From Larix kaempferi (taxonomy: Eukaryota > Streptophyta > Pinopsida > Pinales > Pinaceae), in the NCBI GenBank assembly GCA_027924585.1, contig BSBM01000425.1, positions 186,001-250,000 on the forward strand: a DNA stretch of 64,000 nt, given 5' to 3'. The stretch's first letter is position 1; every line of letters begins with the position of its first letter. The translations under genes were made by a program, and so were the position numbers. The notes beneath the pieces were generated by a model. That model was not told the origin of the DNA and made no database searches. It saw only the letters and a list, made by a program, of their open reading frames with translations. Positions 24,480-35,300 of the stretch are shown here, in pieces.

Positions 24480-25738
24480 AAGACTTTTGGTGGTTGAAGC
24501 AAGTTCTAACAATGTTAAAACTCTCCTTTTGGCAAGTTCCAAGCATCCAAAATGGTTCTGGAATGGCAAGAACGGGAGCATGAGTTGGATGATGAACAAG
24601 CTACAAATCATCCACAATGTGTGGAAGCATTGAGGAACTGTAGGGTCCTCAAGTTCTTCGAGATTCAGGGGATGAGATCCCAAATCCCGCTATTGACCCA
24701 TATGGTCTGATGCTGGGATGCGGCCCAATAGTACTTCAAGATCAGTGAGCACGTACTTAACAGAGATGTTAAGGAAATCTACTTTCTTACTGGATTGTCC
24801 TGAAGAGGGGACAATGTGCTTCTTATTGGATCACGTGGGAGTGATCAGAGTGTGGATGACATGATTCTGTAGGACTGTATTCCCAACACTTGTGCTTCTA
24901 TTGGGAATATTCCCATAAAGAATGTGTGGGAATGTCCATTGCATGCAATACTCGTCACCATTACGAGGATGGCAGGGAGCCAAGGTCCTCACTTAGACAC
25001 TAGGTTAGTGATGCTTTATGCGGAGGACTGTATGTCTCCATAGATATATAACTAGTGTGAGTGACTACTCGCAAACATGCGAGCTCAGCTGACCAAGTGT
25101 CGGCAGGGAGAGCTCAAACAGTTTGGCTATGGTTCAATCGTGATCTCATTCTTGTTGGAATGGGTTACCCTCTTGTGCCCTCAGGTAGTACTGGATGACA
25201 GGGATCCTAGGGATCCACACATGGCTGGAGGGCTAGTTACTGATGATGGAGGACTTTCCATATAGTGGTATGGACTTTAGAGATGACCCAGACTTGCTAC
25301 TGCCAGAAGGAGCAACATGGGGAGACCTTGGCAAGAACAAAAAACCTTTTTACTTTCTAATTTTTGTGCATTTATGATTTTTTTGATGTAGTGCTAACAA
25401 GTAAACACCATGTGTGTGCAGACATGGGACCTGTACCACTGGTGGGAGTCTCTCTTCTTGCTAGGAAAGAGAGAGGAGATGGAGTAGTCGTGGGACCTGC
25501 AGTGCATGCTGCCATTGCGGAGATGGATGGATTTTATGCCAACTTGATTGGGTTGACACTAGATGTTCCTGAGCCGATGGTAGATGAGGTGCCACGACCC
25601 ATGCAGGTGTACAAGGTTGGAGTGACTGTGCGCTTCAATGCACTACTTCGCAAGGTTGCGAGAGCAGTTGACTGTTTCCGCTCTCAGCAGGCCAGAGCTG
25701 TTATACCACCTATGGTTGTATGGGCCAAGCAATAGGCC
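24480..25738 (+). pseudogene. Broken gene of unknown function, two or more exons
   Basis: A degraded plus-strand gene. The clearest piece (25060-25265) reads LLANMRAQLTKCRQGELKQFGYGSI, then FLLEWVTLLCPQVVL, RDPRDPHM, and in another frame WYGMDFRDDPDLLLPEGATWGDLG (about 25262-25330). A probable intron separates this from a last exon starting at an AG near 25423 (MGPVPLVGVSLLARKERG...) and ending at a stop at 25733-25735. The possible donor at about 25331 is GC rather than GT. Upstream, codons such as LTEMLRKSTFLLDCPEEG (24750-24800) look like the same protein with stops. The composition faintly recalls the plant mobile domain or retrotransposon-borne 'aminotransferase-like' proteins, but I cannot assign a family. 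Several stops make it a pseudogene. Confidence 0.45.
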
Positions 25739-25989
25739 TTGGGTTGCTACTATGTATGTACTGATAGCTTAGAGGCCTCAGATTTTGTACTACTGAAAGC
25801 TGTCGAGGTTCATATTTTGTAGAGACTCACTGAAAGCCGTCGTGCTTCAGCTTTTTGTACCAGCATTACATTTTGAGATATATATATATACAGACATTGA
25901 GGGGATTTATACATTATGTGTTTCAAATGGATGAATGATGTGATCTTGTTAATACATTTACTTATCAAATAAAGTATTCACATGCTATG
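25739..25989. other. 3' flank with short TA repeat
   Basis: No gene. It includes a TA microsatellite at about 25880-25890 and two copies of a phrase resembling 'actgaaagc.gtcg.g.ttca' (25791 and 25830). Confidence 0.4.
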
Positions 25990-25994
25990 TCTAC

Positions 25995-26490
25995 TTTTAA
26001 CAATTCATGAATATGCTTATGTGTGTGCAATGTACCAATCTAGGATGAAGTTGGCCATAGAATTGGAAACTATGTTAACCTCTCATGGAATGTGCAGGTA
26101 CTAAATGGACTCAAAGGACCTTTCCAGAAGATAGACTCATCGATAAAGACATAGTAAGGTAGGATCATGGATAGCGTAGACTCAGTTAAGATGAGAGACC
26201 ACTAGTTGAGAATCCAGGTGGATGACAACATGGTCCATACCCAAAGAAATGGCGCTAGTTAGGGTTTCAATGACTGCTTGATATCCCACAACATTGTTGG
26301 TTGCGAAACCTAGACACATTCCCCATGAGCTGATGAGCTTGCTGGTAAGTGAATAGAGTACCCAGGCTACCGAAGCAAGGTTGCGGGTATGCCGACTGGT
26401 GCCGTCCGTGAATCTATAATGTGTTTCCATATGCACATGTAGATAGAACATGGTACAAGAAACGAAACAATATGTAAACACACAAGAAAG
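25995..26490 (-). pseudogene. Gypsy-3 archaeal-type RNase H, downstream of integrase
   Basis: The domain starts FTDGTSRHTRNLASVAW (about 26415-26365). It continues with LGFATNNVVGYQAVIETL, where the usual catalytic Glu after NNVV is Gly, then HLDSQLVVSHLN (about 26225-26190). An in-frame stop follows at about 26184. The homology continues past it: DPTLLCLYR, LLERSFESI, YLHIP and NSMANFILDW are readable down to about 26020. Full length is about 165 codons, as expected for the domain. With the Gly substitution and stops it cannot be active. Confidence 0.8.
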
Positions 26491-26492
26491 AC

Positions 26493-27560
26493 TCAAGCAT
26501 AGTACCTCTTTAGGTAAATCCCATTGCGGGGTTCACCCAAAGATGTCCCGTCATAATCTTCAAGCTCATAAGCTCCCTTCTCTAATACACGTTTCACTAT
26601 GTAAGGTCCATGCCACATGGAATCAAACTTTCCTACCCCCAGCTTATCATGCTTTTGGTCATATGTGAGGTCCAAATCTCCCTCACGGTAGGTGCGAGGT
26701 TCTACCCACTTGTCGTACTTCGCTTTAATGCATTTCTTATGAGCCATGTTTGCAAGAGCTGCATCTTGGTGAGTCTCGTCAAGCTTATCTACGAAGAGGA
26801 AGCATTCTTCCTTGGCAGTAGTGTTTGGGAGAAGTTCGATGGGGAGCTTGAGAGACAAAATATTGCACTCAATGGGAAGGACCACCTCCAGTCCATACAC
26901 CAATTGGAAAGGAGTAAATCTGGTGGCGGTTTTAATGGAGGTTCTATAAGCCCAAAGCACCGAGAAGAGAATGTTATGCCAATTGGCCTTGTGCGTACCC
27001 ACCATACGTTGGACCATAGTTTTCAAGACCTTGTTAATGGCCTCAACCTATCTGTTCAACTGAGGGTAGTACGGTGTTGAGTTTTCATGGAGAAAACCCA
27101 ATATATCGCTCAACTTGTCAACCATGTGGTTCATAAAGTGTGAACCATGGTTGGTAATTATCGCTTGAGGAACTTTAAACTGCACTATTACATGGTTAAA
27201 CATGAAGAGTGCGGCGATCTTGCCATTGTTCGTGTATGTAGGCATTGCTTCAGCCCACTTTGTAAAGTAGTCCATAGATACAATGACGTAACTATGCCCC
27301 CTGGCCAAGGTAGGCTTACAATGCATGAAATCGATGCCCCATTTAGCGAAGGGGCCAATGGAAATAACTGGGTGTAATGGGGCGGGATGGGTGCGCTTTT
27401 TCATACGAAAATGTTGACATGGAGGACATATTTTTACGGCCTCAATACAATCTTTGAAGATAGACTGCCAATAATATCCTACGCGCAAAATGCTCTGGTC
27501 TGTAGCAATCCTAGAGAGGTGACCGCCACATGCCCCGGCGTGACAGTCATTCAGAATGCA
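26493..27560 (-). pseudogene. Gypsy-3 integrase
   Basis: The zinc-binding part (CPPCQHF near 27425) is followed by the core. KWGIDFMHCKP carries the first Asp (about 27345). The second motif reads ITNHGSHF (about 27150-27127), so the catalytic Asp of TDHG is Asn. The third, VEAINK (about 27045), keeps its Glu but is preceded by an in-frame stop at the position of the usual NGQ. The C-terminal domain (WVEPRTYREGDL, then KFDSMWHGPYIVKRVLEKG) ends LKRYYA with a stop near 26493. Lead-in codons of the HHCC domain extend upstream to about 27560. Confidence 0.85.
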
Positions 27561-27659
27561 TTCAACTTCATCATGAGTCAGACAACATCAAAGGATAGAA
27601 TCAATGCCACGATGGTACAAAGGGTCACTGATAATCAGATAATACTTTGCATGGTGGCG

Positions 27660-28275
27660 TATTCAACGACTGTCGTCACGAGCCAATTCAGGGATGAAAC
27701 ATTGGGTTTGAAGATACAATGTGATATCTCCATACCACGGATCAAACATACTGATAAGAAACAATGACTCATCTGGAAACGAGTCATTGGGCTCATATTC
27801 TACATCAATACGGGGAAGGTTGCAGATGAGCTCAGCGAACACAAAAGAATTTTTTGACTTGGCTTTTTCGAAAAGAAGATCGAATTCTTGCAGTATCACG
27901 ATCCATCATGAATAATTTCCCCCAAGCACTTGATGAGTCGGAACATGGTACATGGGGTTCAAATCAGCTATGATAGTGATGGTGCAGAGCAAAATGTAAT
28001 GATGAAACTTCTGCACGGAAATGACTCCCGTGAGAGCGAGCTTTTCAACATGTGAATAGCAAGTTTCAGTGTCAATAAGACCTTTGCTGGCATAATATAT
28101 CACATGTTCTTGGGCGTTCTGGTCTTCCTGCACCAAAACCATGGCGATAGTGGTGTCGAAAGATACGAGATATAAAATGTAATCTCAGTAGTAATTTGGA
28201 GATTGGATCACCAGGGCATGTTTGATGGCATGTTTCAAACTTTCGAAAGATTGTTGAGCTTGATTGTCCCAAATG
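27660..28275 (-). pseudogene. Gypsy-3 RNase H and spacer
   Basis: The classical gypsy RNase H: VLVQEDQNAQEHVIYYASKG (starting about 28140), then DTETCYSHVEKLAL and HHYILL, ending ADLNPMYH (about 27950). The upstream part (about 28270-28145) is frameshifted relative to this. The spacer 27899-27663 (ILQEFDLLFEKAKSKNSFVFAEL, then LFLISMFDPWYGDI) matches the same spacer in Gypsy-1 (11870-12060). Frame shifts separate the segments. Confidence 0.8.
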
Positions 28276-28310
28276 AATGGGACGTCCTTTTTCATCAACC
28301 TCATATAACC

Positions 28311-29260
28311 CTACATATTTTGTTTGAAATTACAGATAAAACATCGTAAATAAGTTGCACGTCCTTGCAGACTCTGAAGTTCTATAATGTTGGTTGGAGG
28401 TGGAAGAGCGACAATAGCTTCTACCTTCAATGGATCAATGCGGATCCCATCTTTCGAGACGATGAACCCTAAGAGGAATCCAAACTCGACACAAAAAATA
28501 CACTTGTGAGGATTCAAAAGGATACTGTACCATCTATATCTAAGGAAAACGATCGTCAAATGATCTAAGTGGAACTCACGCTGCTTCAAGTGGGCAGGGA
28601 GGTCACCCAAGTAAGGTTCCATAAATTCCTTCACATCGTGGAAAGCGTATGACATGGCCCACTGGAATGTGGCACCAGCATTTTTAAGACCAAACAAAAG
28701 TTTACGATATGCAAACGTTCACCAAGGGTAGATGAATGTAGACTTTTGTTGGTCAGTGGGGTGGATCTCAATTTGGCTTTATCCGGAAAAGCCATCCATT
28801 AATGAAAAAATGACACTTCCAGCACAATTGTCAATAATCTGGTCGAGAAAGGGAGTCGGGTAGTTGTCCTTGGGACAAGCTTTGTTGAGATCTTGATAAT
28901 CAACACAGACATGAATGGTACCCCTGTTTTTTAGTAATAGGGATGACATTTGAGAACCATTATGTCAATGGGACAGGATAGATGAAGCCGATCTTCAAGA
29001 GTTTTTCAATTTCTGCCTTAATTGCTGCAGTCTTCCGAGGGTGTACCGGTCGTAGCTTTTTGAAGACAGGTTTGATGTTAGGATAGGTTTTAATCTTGTG
29101 TAAAACAATGGAGGGTTCTATCCCAGGCATCTCCTCATAGGTCCAAGCGAAAATGTCTCGAAATCGCTTGAATAAGGCCATACAAGCAATGACTTCTTCA
29201 GGGGAACACTTATGGCCTAAATGAATGTGTTCCACTACACCAGGGGTAACTGAAATTTCT
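28311..29260 (-). pseudogene. Gypsy-3 reverse transcriptase, YXDD motif lost
   Basis: RT begins with VEHIHLGHKCSPEEV (about 29240), then FAWTYEEMPGIEPSIVLHKI and a run to FIYPVPLT (28960). The next stretch is frameshifted with stops, but SLMDGFSG (about 28790) marks the first catalytic motif. From 28697 the frame is open again with FGLKNAGATFQWAM. The active-site motif, normally YLDDL, reads YLGDL (about 28610), so one of the two essential Asp residues is Gly. LLGFIVSKDGIRIDP and SLQGRATYLR complete the connection region. Confidence 0.85.
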
Positions 29261-29936
29261 ATTGAGGTGGTGGGTTTGATGTTGGCAAGGTTGCCTTCGA
29301 GTCCGTTTGACATGTAAGTATCATGGACTGAGACCCAAAGTAGATATTCAGTGTCATGATGGTGTGAATGATGTTCTCTATAGTATCCAACATAGGAAAA
29401 GAAGACGAACAATGATGGAGGTCTTCCCATGAAGGATCATCTGTGCTCATGATTTCGATAATGGACTCGTCAGAATGAAAATTATGTAGCAGAGGATCAG
29501 ATGAAGTCCATTGTAGAGAACATGAAATGGAGGCCATAGTTAAGTGGTCCTCGGGTGCTGATTGGATAGCCTCATAGATGAGTTCAGCGAGTGATAGAGG
29601 AATAGTGTCTCCAATCAGGTGTGTGGTGGCTTCATCAGGTACAAACCATGAATAGGTGGAGTTGGGGATAGATGTAGTTTGCATGGAGATCATGTTCACA
29701 GTGGCAACATGATTTGAGGGATCTGAAGTAGGAAAAATGCCCATAAGGAATGAATCCTTAAGGATGCCAACTCCCACACTCTCATACTTCTGCGAAGATT
29801 GTCCAATGGAAGGAACGTTATTGCCTGGGTGAGAAGTGGTGTTAGGTATGTATAAATCCAATTTGTCGACTATGACAATTTGGCCTTGATGGGCGAATTG
29901 TACTATGCAGAAGATAGATGATGCAACCGCAGTCAT
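29261..29936 (-). pseudogene. Gypsy-3 protease-RT linker; protease core deleted
   Basis: The segment opens with MTAVASSIFCIVQFAHQGQ, matching the end of the Gypsy-2 protease (AVASTVFRVICFPHEGK). The rest is a Ser/Thr/Pro-rich linker containing IPLSLAELIYEAIQ, which has a counterpart in Gypsy-2 at 49480-49440. The catalytic part of protease is absent: gag codons run directly into this piece at about 29935. The open frame of 225 codons is therefore a deletion fusion and not a functional protease. Confidence 0.7.
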
Positions 29937-32225
29937 GGCTTCTCTATGGTGAGAGGCGCAGCCGGTATGGTGACATCGGGCATCGAAGTAGAAGCTTTTT
30001 CAGTATTACTTCCAACAAGTTCCTTAGCTCGAACGGAGTCATACGAACGAGAATGGGTGTTCAAGTTGATAGTTGTGTTACGCACAATGAGAACATGTGC
30101 GGTGGTGGATGCTTCTCCTTGGGAAGAAGTGTGACTGATCGTCTGTTGATTTTGAGCAGGTAAGGGATCATTGAGAACTGTGGGTGTGGGTTTACCCTTA
30201 AGAAACTTTTGAACTTCGCCTCTATGGGGGCACTCTTTGGAAAAGTGATCATCAGCACACAGTAGGCAAGGATATTTCAACTTCCTTTTATGTTTGCTAT
30301 CATCAGAGGTGCTCTTTTGTACCTGCTGGGTGGAAGATTTCTTAGGTTTCCCCTTATTCTTCTTCTTACCACTAGATTTTTGAGGTGAAACTGATGAAAC
30401 ATAATTCACTTCCTCGGTGACAGTAGGAGTGGATGATTTGGTGGTGCCGTGACCAGCCTGTGTTTGTGATGGGGAAGAACCCGAGGTGCTCGATGAACCA
30501 ATAGTTTGAGAAGGAGGCTGGGTGGTAAGGGATCCAATGATGCCATCATTTTGGGGTCCCTTGGGTGGTTTCACGAGGTCGTAAGTGTTACAAGATGAAT
30601 CAGGATGGATATCAAACAATGTTCCAGACTGAGCATAGACTAAGTCTAGTAAGTGGGCACGTGCGATGGTTTGTTCTTCAGTGACAGCACCTCCCATGGA
30701 AAAATCTCATGCTATGGTTGGTATGAGAGACTTTGTAAACCAATATGCTAGGAGCTGATTTGGAATAGGAGCCTTAATGAGACGTCGTCTCCTCCGCCAC
30801 TCAGGTATATGATCTAATATATGAGTAGCGGTATTTTGATGGAGCGAGGTTAAAAGCTCTGTACCAGTTTCATACCATATAGGCAGTTGGAAATGAGTCA
30901 AAAAGTTCATAGCAAGAGAAAAAAATCAGGAAAAGAATGGGGTGGTAGTTCAATGTACCACTTGGCAACCGAACCAGTGAAAGTTCATTGGAACAATTGA
31001 AGACATATCGAGTTGTCCATCAGGGAGTTGGATGAACACCATAAGTGGTATGACATCACATGGCTTTTAGGATCCTCACCCAGCTTACCATCAAATTTTT
31101 AGATATCTGACGGAAGTTTCACTGGAATGGGTGGCCAATTAGTTCCGTGGTAAATGGGGTCATTAGTTAAACAATACATGTCAGGTAGATCCAAAGTAGC
31201 CAAAAAGGGAATCTATGGATTAGGCTGCGAGTACTAATAGTACGGATAAGGTGTGTAAGGACCTGTGAGACCCTATATCGACTGACCATAGGGTGTTCTA
31301 GGAGGAAATTGGATGTAGGGATGCTGGTCGCCTGGACCAAATGGAGGTCCGCCGCCATAGTAAGGTGGCCCATAACCATAATAAGGTGGCCCGTGACCAT
31401 AAGGTGGGGGCCCTCCTCCTCTGCCGGGAGGGGGTGGGATGCCCCCAAATGGTGGGGGTCCACCACCACCGCTACAATAGGATGGGCCACCACCACCTCT
31501 GCCTGGAGGAGGTGGTGGTCCACTACCACCACCGGAATAGGATGGGCCTCCACCACCTCCGTCGGGAGGGGGTGGTGGGCCACCGCCACCGCCGAAAGGG
31601 TAAGAGCCTTCTCCACCACTAGGAGGGGGTGGTGTGCCTCTGGCACCACCGGGATAAGATGGTCCTCCTCCACCTCTGCCAGGAGGAGGGAGTGGTCCTC
31701 CACCTCCTTTGCCAGGGGGGGTGGGCCATGATGACCGAAGTGGGGCGGTCCTCCACCAGAAGGTAGAGGTTCGCCTCCTCCAGAATTATGTGGGGGCCTG
31801 TCGCCTCCAATGGGAGGTGGGGGTTTACCAAACGGGAGCGAAGGAACTTGTGGGACTATAAGTGGGGGTCCATGTTGTAAAACATTTTGCTGTCCCCATA
31901 GAGTGTAAGGATTGTTGCGGTAAGGTAACCCGTAGAGTACGTTTCTCGAATTAAGTTGACCCAGCATAGGGTGAAGATGACCTGGATATGCTTGACTTGA
32001 TAGAGGTTGAATTACATTGGACGATCCCTTGACATGGGATAGTCCTTAAGTGAAAGGTCCAGAAGGTAAAGAGTTTCGAACGGAAGGCTCGATGGGAGCT
32101 CCTGCTGCGGATTATGGTTAAGAGATGAGGGTTTCCCCCCAGCAAGAATGTGTTGACCACTATGAAAAGGTTGACCCAACACTAGTTGTTGATTATTCAC
32201 CGTAGGATTACGAAGGTGTTTTTTA
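29933..32225 (-). pseudogene. Gypsy-3 gag with Gly/Pro-rich insert and zinc knuckle
   Basis: The N-terminal part (32200-31800) includes NNQQLVLGQPFHSGQ and a Pro-rich run. A Gly/Pro-rich tandem region lies at 31390-31790. The capsid core is at about 31165-30720, with LPSDI, KFDGK, HVMSYHLWCSSNSL and AKWYIELP; stops occur inside it, and MNFLTHFQLPIWYETGTEL continues at 30910. A linker (30697-30300) leads to a Lys-rich stretch and a zinc knuckle CLLCADDHFSKEC at about 30270-30230. Its spacing is CX2CX3HX4C, one residue shorter than the classical knuckle. Gypsy-2 has the same spacing. Confidence 0.8.
31390..31790 (-). repeat. Gly/Pro-coding tandem repeat in Gypsy-3 gag
   Basis: About six diverged units of roughly 66 bp. 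In the gag frame they read like GGGGPSY-GGGGPPPPPGR. The G-rich strand is the plus strand for about half of each unit and the minus strand for the other half, so each unit is GGAGG- and CCACC-rich. Frame slips among units leave several frames open on both strands. Confidence 0.7.
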
Positions 32226-32386
32226 ACCTAGTGTGACCAAATCATGTTGTTGATGTTCTTGTCCAGTCTCAACCTATACAGTTTCACCCTCTACATTCTC
32301 TGTAGTTGAAATACGGTGAACTACAATTAATGGTCACCATTTGCAATGCTATACATAAAATTGTAGCATATGAATAAATTCATTAC

Positions 32387-35300
32387 CAGGATTTGAAGCT
32401 TGATCATCCATTTGTTGTTGTCCCTCTTCGACACTAATGGGATCATTGCTTTCCTGTTAAAAACAGAGTCAATATTTTATATCAAGTATTTGTAACGAAA
32501 ATATTGCACAAGCGACAAATCTTCATTAAACTATATAGATTCTATATACCTGTGCACCGAATGGATTGGTACCACAAGACTGTGTCTGCCCAGATAAGCT
32601 TCTTCGGCATTCAACAATAGCTCCAAATTCTTCCTGGAAGCCAAGCTTCATGTCTTCCTCTATGCGTACTTAATTGAATCGATCGGCCTACATATTTGCT
32701 TATCGTCGTTAATTAACATTTTACGGTGTAATAAAATGAAAAATAATTTTAAATTTATTATTTGTATTCATTGTTGGTTTCTCGAAACTTACAATCCATG
32801 CCACCAAATTCGAATAACCACCAGGGCCAAGCTTGTGCTGACCTATTTTTTCTAGTCTTGCCTTTGTGGCCTTTGATGTGTTTGATAGCCTATGCAAGTG
32901 TTGAAATACATTAGATGTTCCAAGTTCGACATAGAAATCAAGGATAATAAGGTTTAGAATTACATTGCGGAAAGTATTGCATACCTCCTTGTGCCTAGTG
33001 TTAGCTTGCCTTCTCTTCTTAGAGCCCTCTCCTTTCCATCTTCCACTAGAGCTCTCCACTCCATTGTTGGAATCATTGGTGGGCACTCATACCTCTGGTT
33101 TTTTTCGAGGTGTGTCCTATATTGGTCTCGAACAACCTTTACATGTTGACAAGCCTTTTTCAGGACATTGGCATGACTGAAGGTTTTGTCCCCGAGCAAG
33201 CCAACCAACCGATTAGTGAGTTCATCTTTTAAATTTTTCGGTTGTCTATTCCACCTTATTCGGATGGTGGGCCTGAATATCTCCAAGCAAAAGTCATTCA
33301 TATGTTTATAGAAAACATCGTTTCCTACAAAACGATCATGCCATGATCATAATTAGTTCATAAAAAATGTTTTATCGGTATATTACAATGAAATTATAAA
33401 CACTAATTAACTTGATCAACTATGATTAATTACCTGGGATCTTCCCTATCTTTATTGGGATGAGATCTTCAACCAACAAAAATGTTGTCTCTAGTGTTCC
33501 TGTGCTTTTGACACGGGAAGATCCTGGAAATGTAGCTTCTTCGACATCAAAATTAGTAGGGAACTTGGTGTCGACCCCTTCTTGTGTGTCAGTCAGTAGT
33601 AGCTGCTGTGCTCACAGTGGGGGTCTGTGGTGTTTCGAAATGTGTTGCCGACTGTTCAGTCGACAACAATGGCGAAGGATTCGAACTACGTGGAGTCGTT
33701 TGGTCGTGATGAAAAGTCTCTCCACGAGCGTCACTGGGGCCAACACCACCTTAACCACTATTTTTTGGTCCCTTATAATTATGTAAATACACATCACGTC
33801 TTATACATTCAATACTATCATATAAAAGAGAACATTATAAAGATTTAAATGAATTATTCTATGATTCAAGATTCCTCAACTTACTCGCAAGGTATTAGAT
33901 CTATGTTCCAACAATGCAATCCTTTCTGTAATTGCGCTTGTCTGCAGAACCTGGATTAGTAGAGTAAGGATTTACGAACTATATCTATTCAACAATTTCT
34001 CTACAATCTTTAGCGGGTTTGTGGCTTCACCAATTTTTTCGCAGTCGTGAAGCACCTCTGCCACTTCAGGTTCTAATGGAAAATCTTGTGATGCTCATTT
34101 ATACTACGATTCACTAGTGGGATACAACAAACATATATAAAGCACTACTGAGTTCTCTATTGATAGATTCCAAATTTTATATTAACGTAACATATCTATC
34201 ATGATAGATTCATAAAATTACAACACGGTTTACATTATCATAATGAAACCAGTATACACACAAAAAATACATAACAAAATTCACATTATGCTACGTATTA
34301 TATTGGTACAATCGAAATGAATTATACCTGCGACCTCAATGATCGTGATTCACTCATTGGATTAATGGTCATAGGCGACTTGCCTCGATCTGCTAATATC
34401 TGGGAGCTACCCCTAACAACACCCTAATAAAAAAACATAGTGAAAGTCACCTAAACGAATCCAAAACTATTCATGAAAAAACACATCAAAACAATTATTA
34501 TTCACATTATATTTTTAATATTACAAAGATGTATACCCATTGCACAGACCCTGGTTTGGCTGACCTTACGGAACCGGCCTGCATCAAAAACATAGACTAG
34601 AAAATTACGTAAATGAAACCAAAATATTCATTGAAACATTAATATAATGCTAAAACATTTTGACATATTTTAATTGTACAATTCAAATTAGGTCTACCTG
34701 TTTCCCCGAGGGTGTTGTCATCTTATCAACATTCGACGGGTGTATTTCCCGATCAGCGTTCTGCATCAATTATAAATAAAATTATATAAAACAAACCAAG
34801 TTATTAATAATGCAAAAATGAAGAAAATAAAAACTCTTTTTTCTTATTATATTTGTACTGTTAGAAAGATGTATACCTGCTCCATTGAGGAAGAAGTACT
34901 CCTCCGACCATTTGTTGGCAGGGATTTATCCTGATCACTGACCTGTGAAGTAAATATGGGAAATTTAAACGAAATAAACTAACAAAAAATCCTTATGATG
35001 TTTAATGTATTACTAAAAGGTTGGGTAAAATGTTATTATTAACCTTGTTTGTATCTACTCGGTTCACAGGGTAATTAATAAGCAACTCATCCCCTGCAGA
35101 TATTGTTTTAATAGCAACTACAAAAACACGGTTTCCTTCACACCCCTAAAATTCGCAGTTTGTTTGCTTAATTGTAGACCCTAGTTGTGAACTGTTTATA
35201 AACCCCGCAATATTCCCTATGGCCTTTGGCCTTACGTCCATGTACAACGTTCCTCCTTTATTTTGATTTTTGTCTTTCAATTGTAAATAGTTTGTTGACA

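Larger units (their letters stand above)
25990..32230 (-). mobile_element. Gypsy-3, Ty3/gypsy element without recognised LTRs
   Basis: A minus-strand gypsy interior in the order gag (32.2-29.9 kb), protease linker, RT (29.1-28.3), RNase H (28.2-27.9), integrase (27.5-26.5), archaeal-type RNase H (26.5-26.0). It is related to Gypsy-1 and Gypsy-2 but more distant, and its gag has a glycine/proline-rich insert they lack. I could not place either LTR. The gag end abuts the SET/transposase gene near 32230 and the 3' end abuts the unknown gene near 25990. Inactivating changes are listed in the parts. Confidence 0.8.

Noticed and set aside
26610-27080. Long plus-strand frame opposite the Gypsy-3 integrase
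   Set aside because: The minus strand carries clear integrase motifs; the plus frame is a shadow.
29261-29936. 225-codon frame taken as a possible new protein
   Set aside because: Its start matches the end of the gypsy protease and its middle matches the protease-RT linker of Gypsy-2, so it is a deletion fusion of known parts.
31309-31731. Trp/Thr/Arg-rich plus-strand open frame of 140 codons
   Set aside because: It is the antisense of the Gly/Pro-rich repeat in Gypsy-3 gag; composition is explained by the repeat.
32215-32240. Possible CACTA terminus (TAGTG in 'aacctagtgtgacc')
   Set aside because: No matching inverted end or 3-bp duplication was found, and the bases lie at the edge of the Gypsy-3 gag region.
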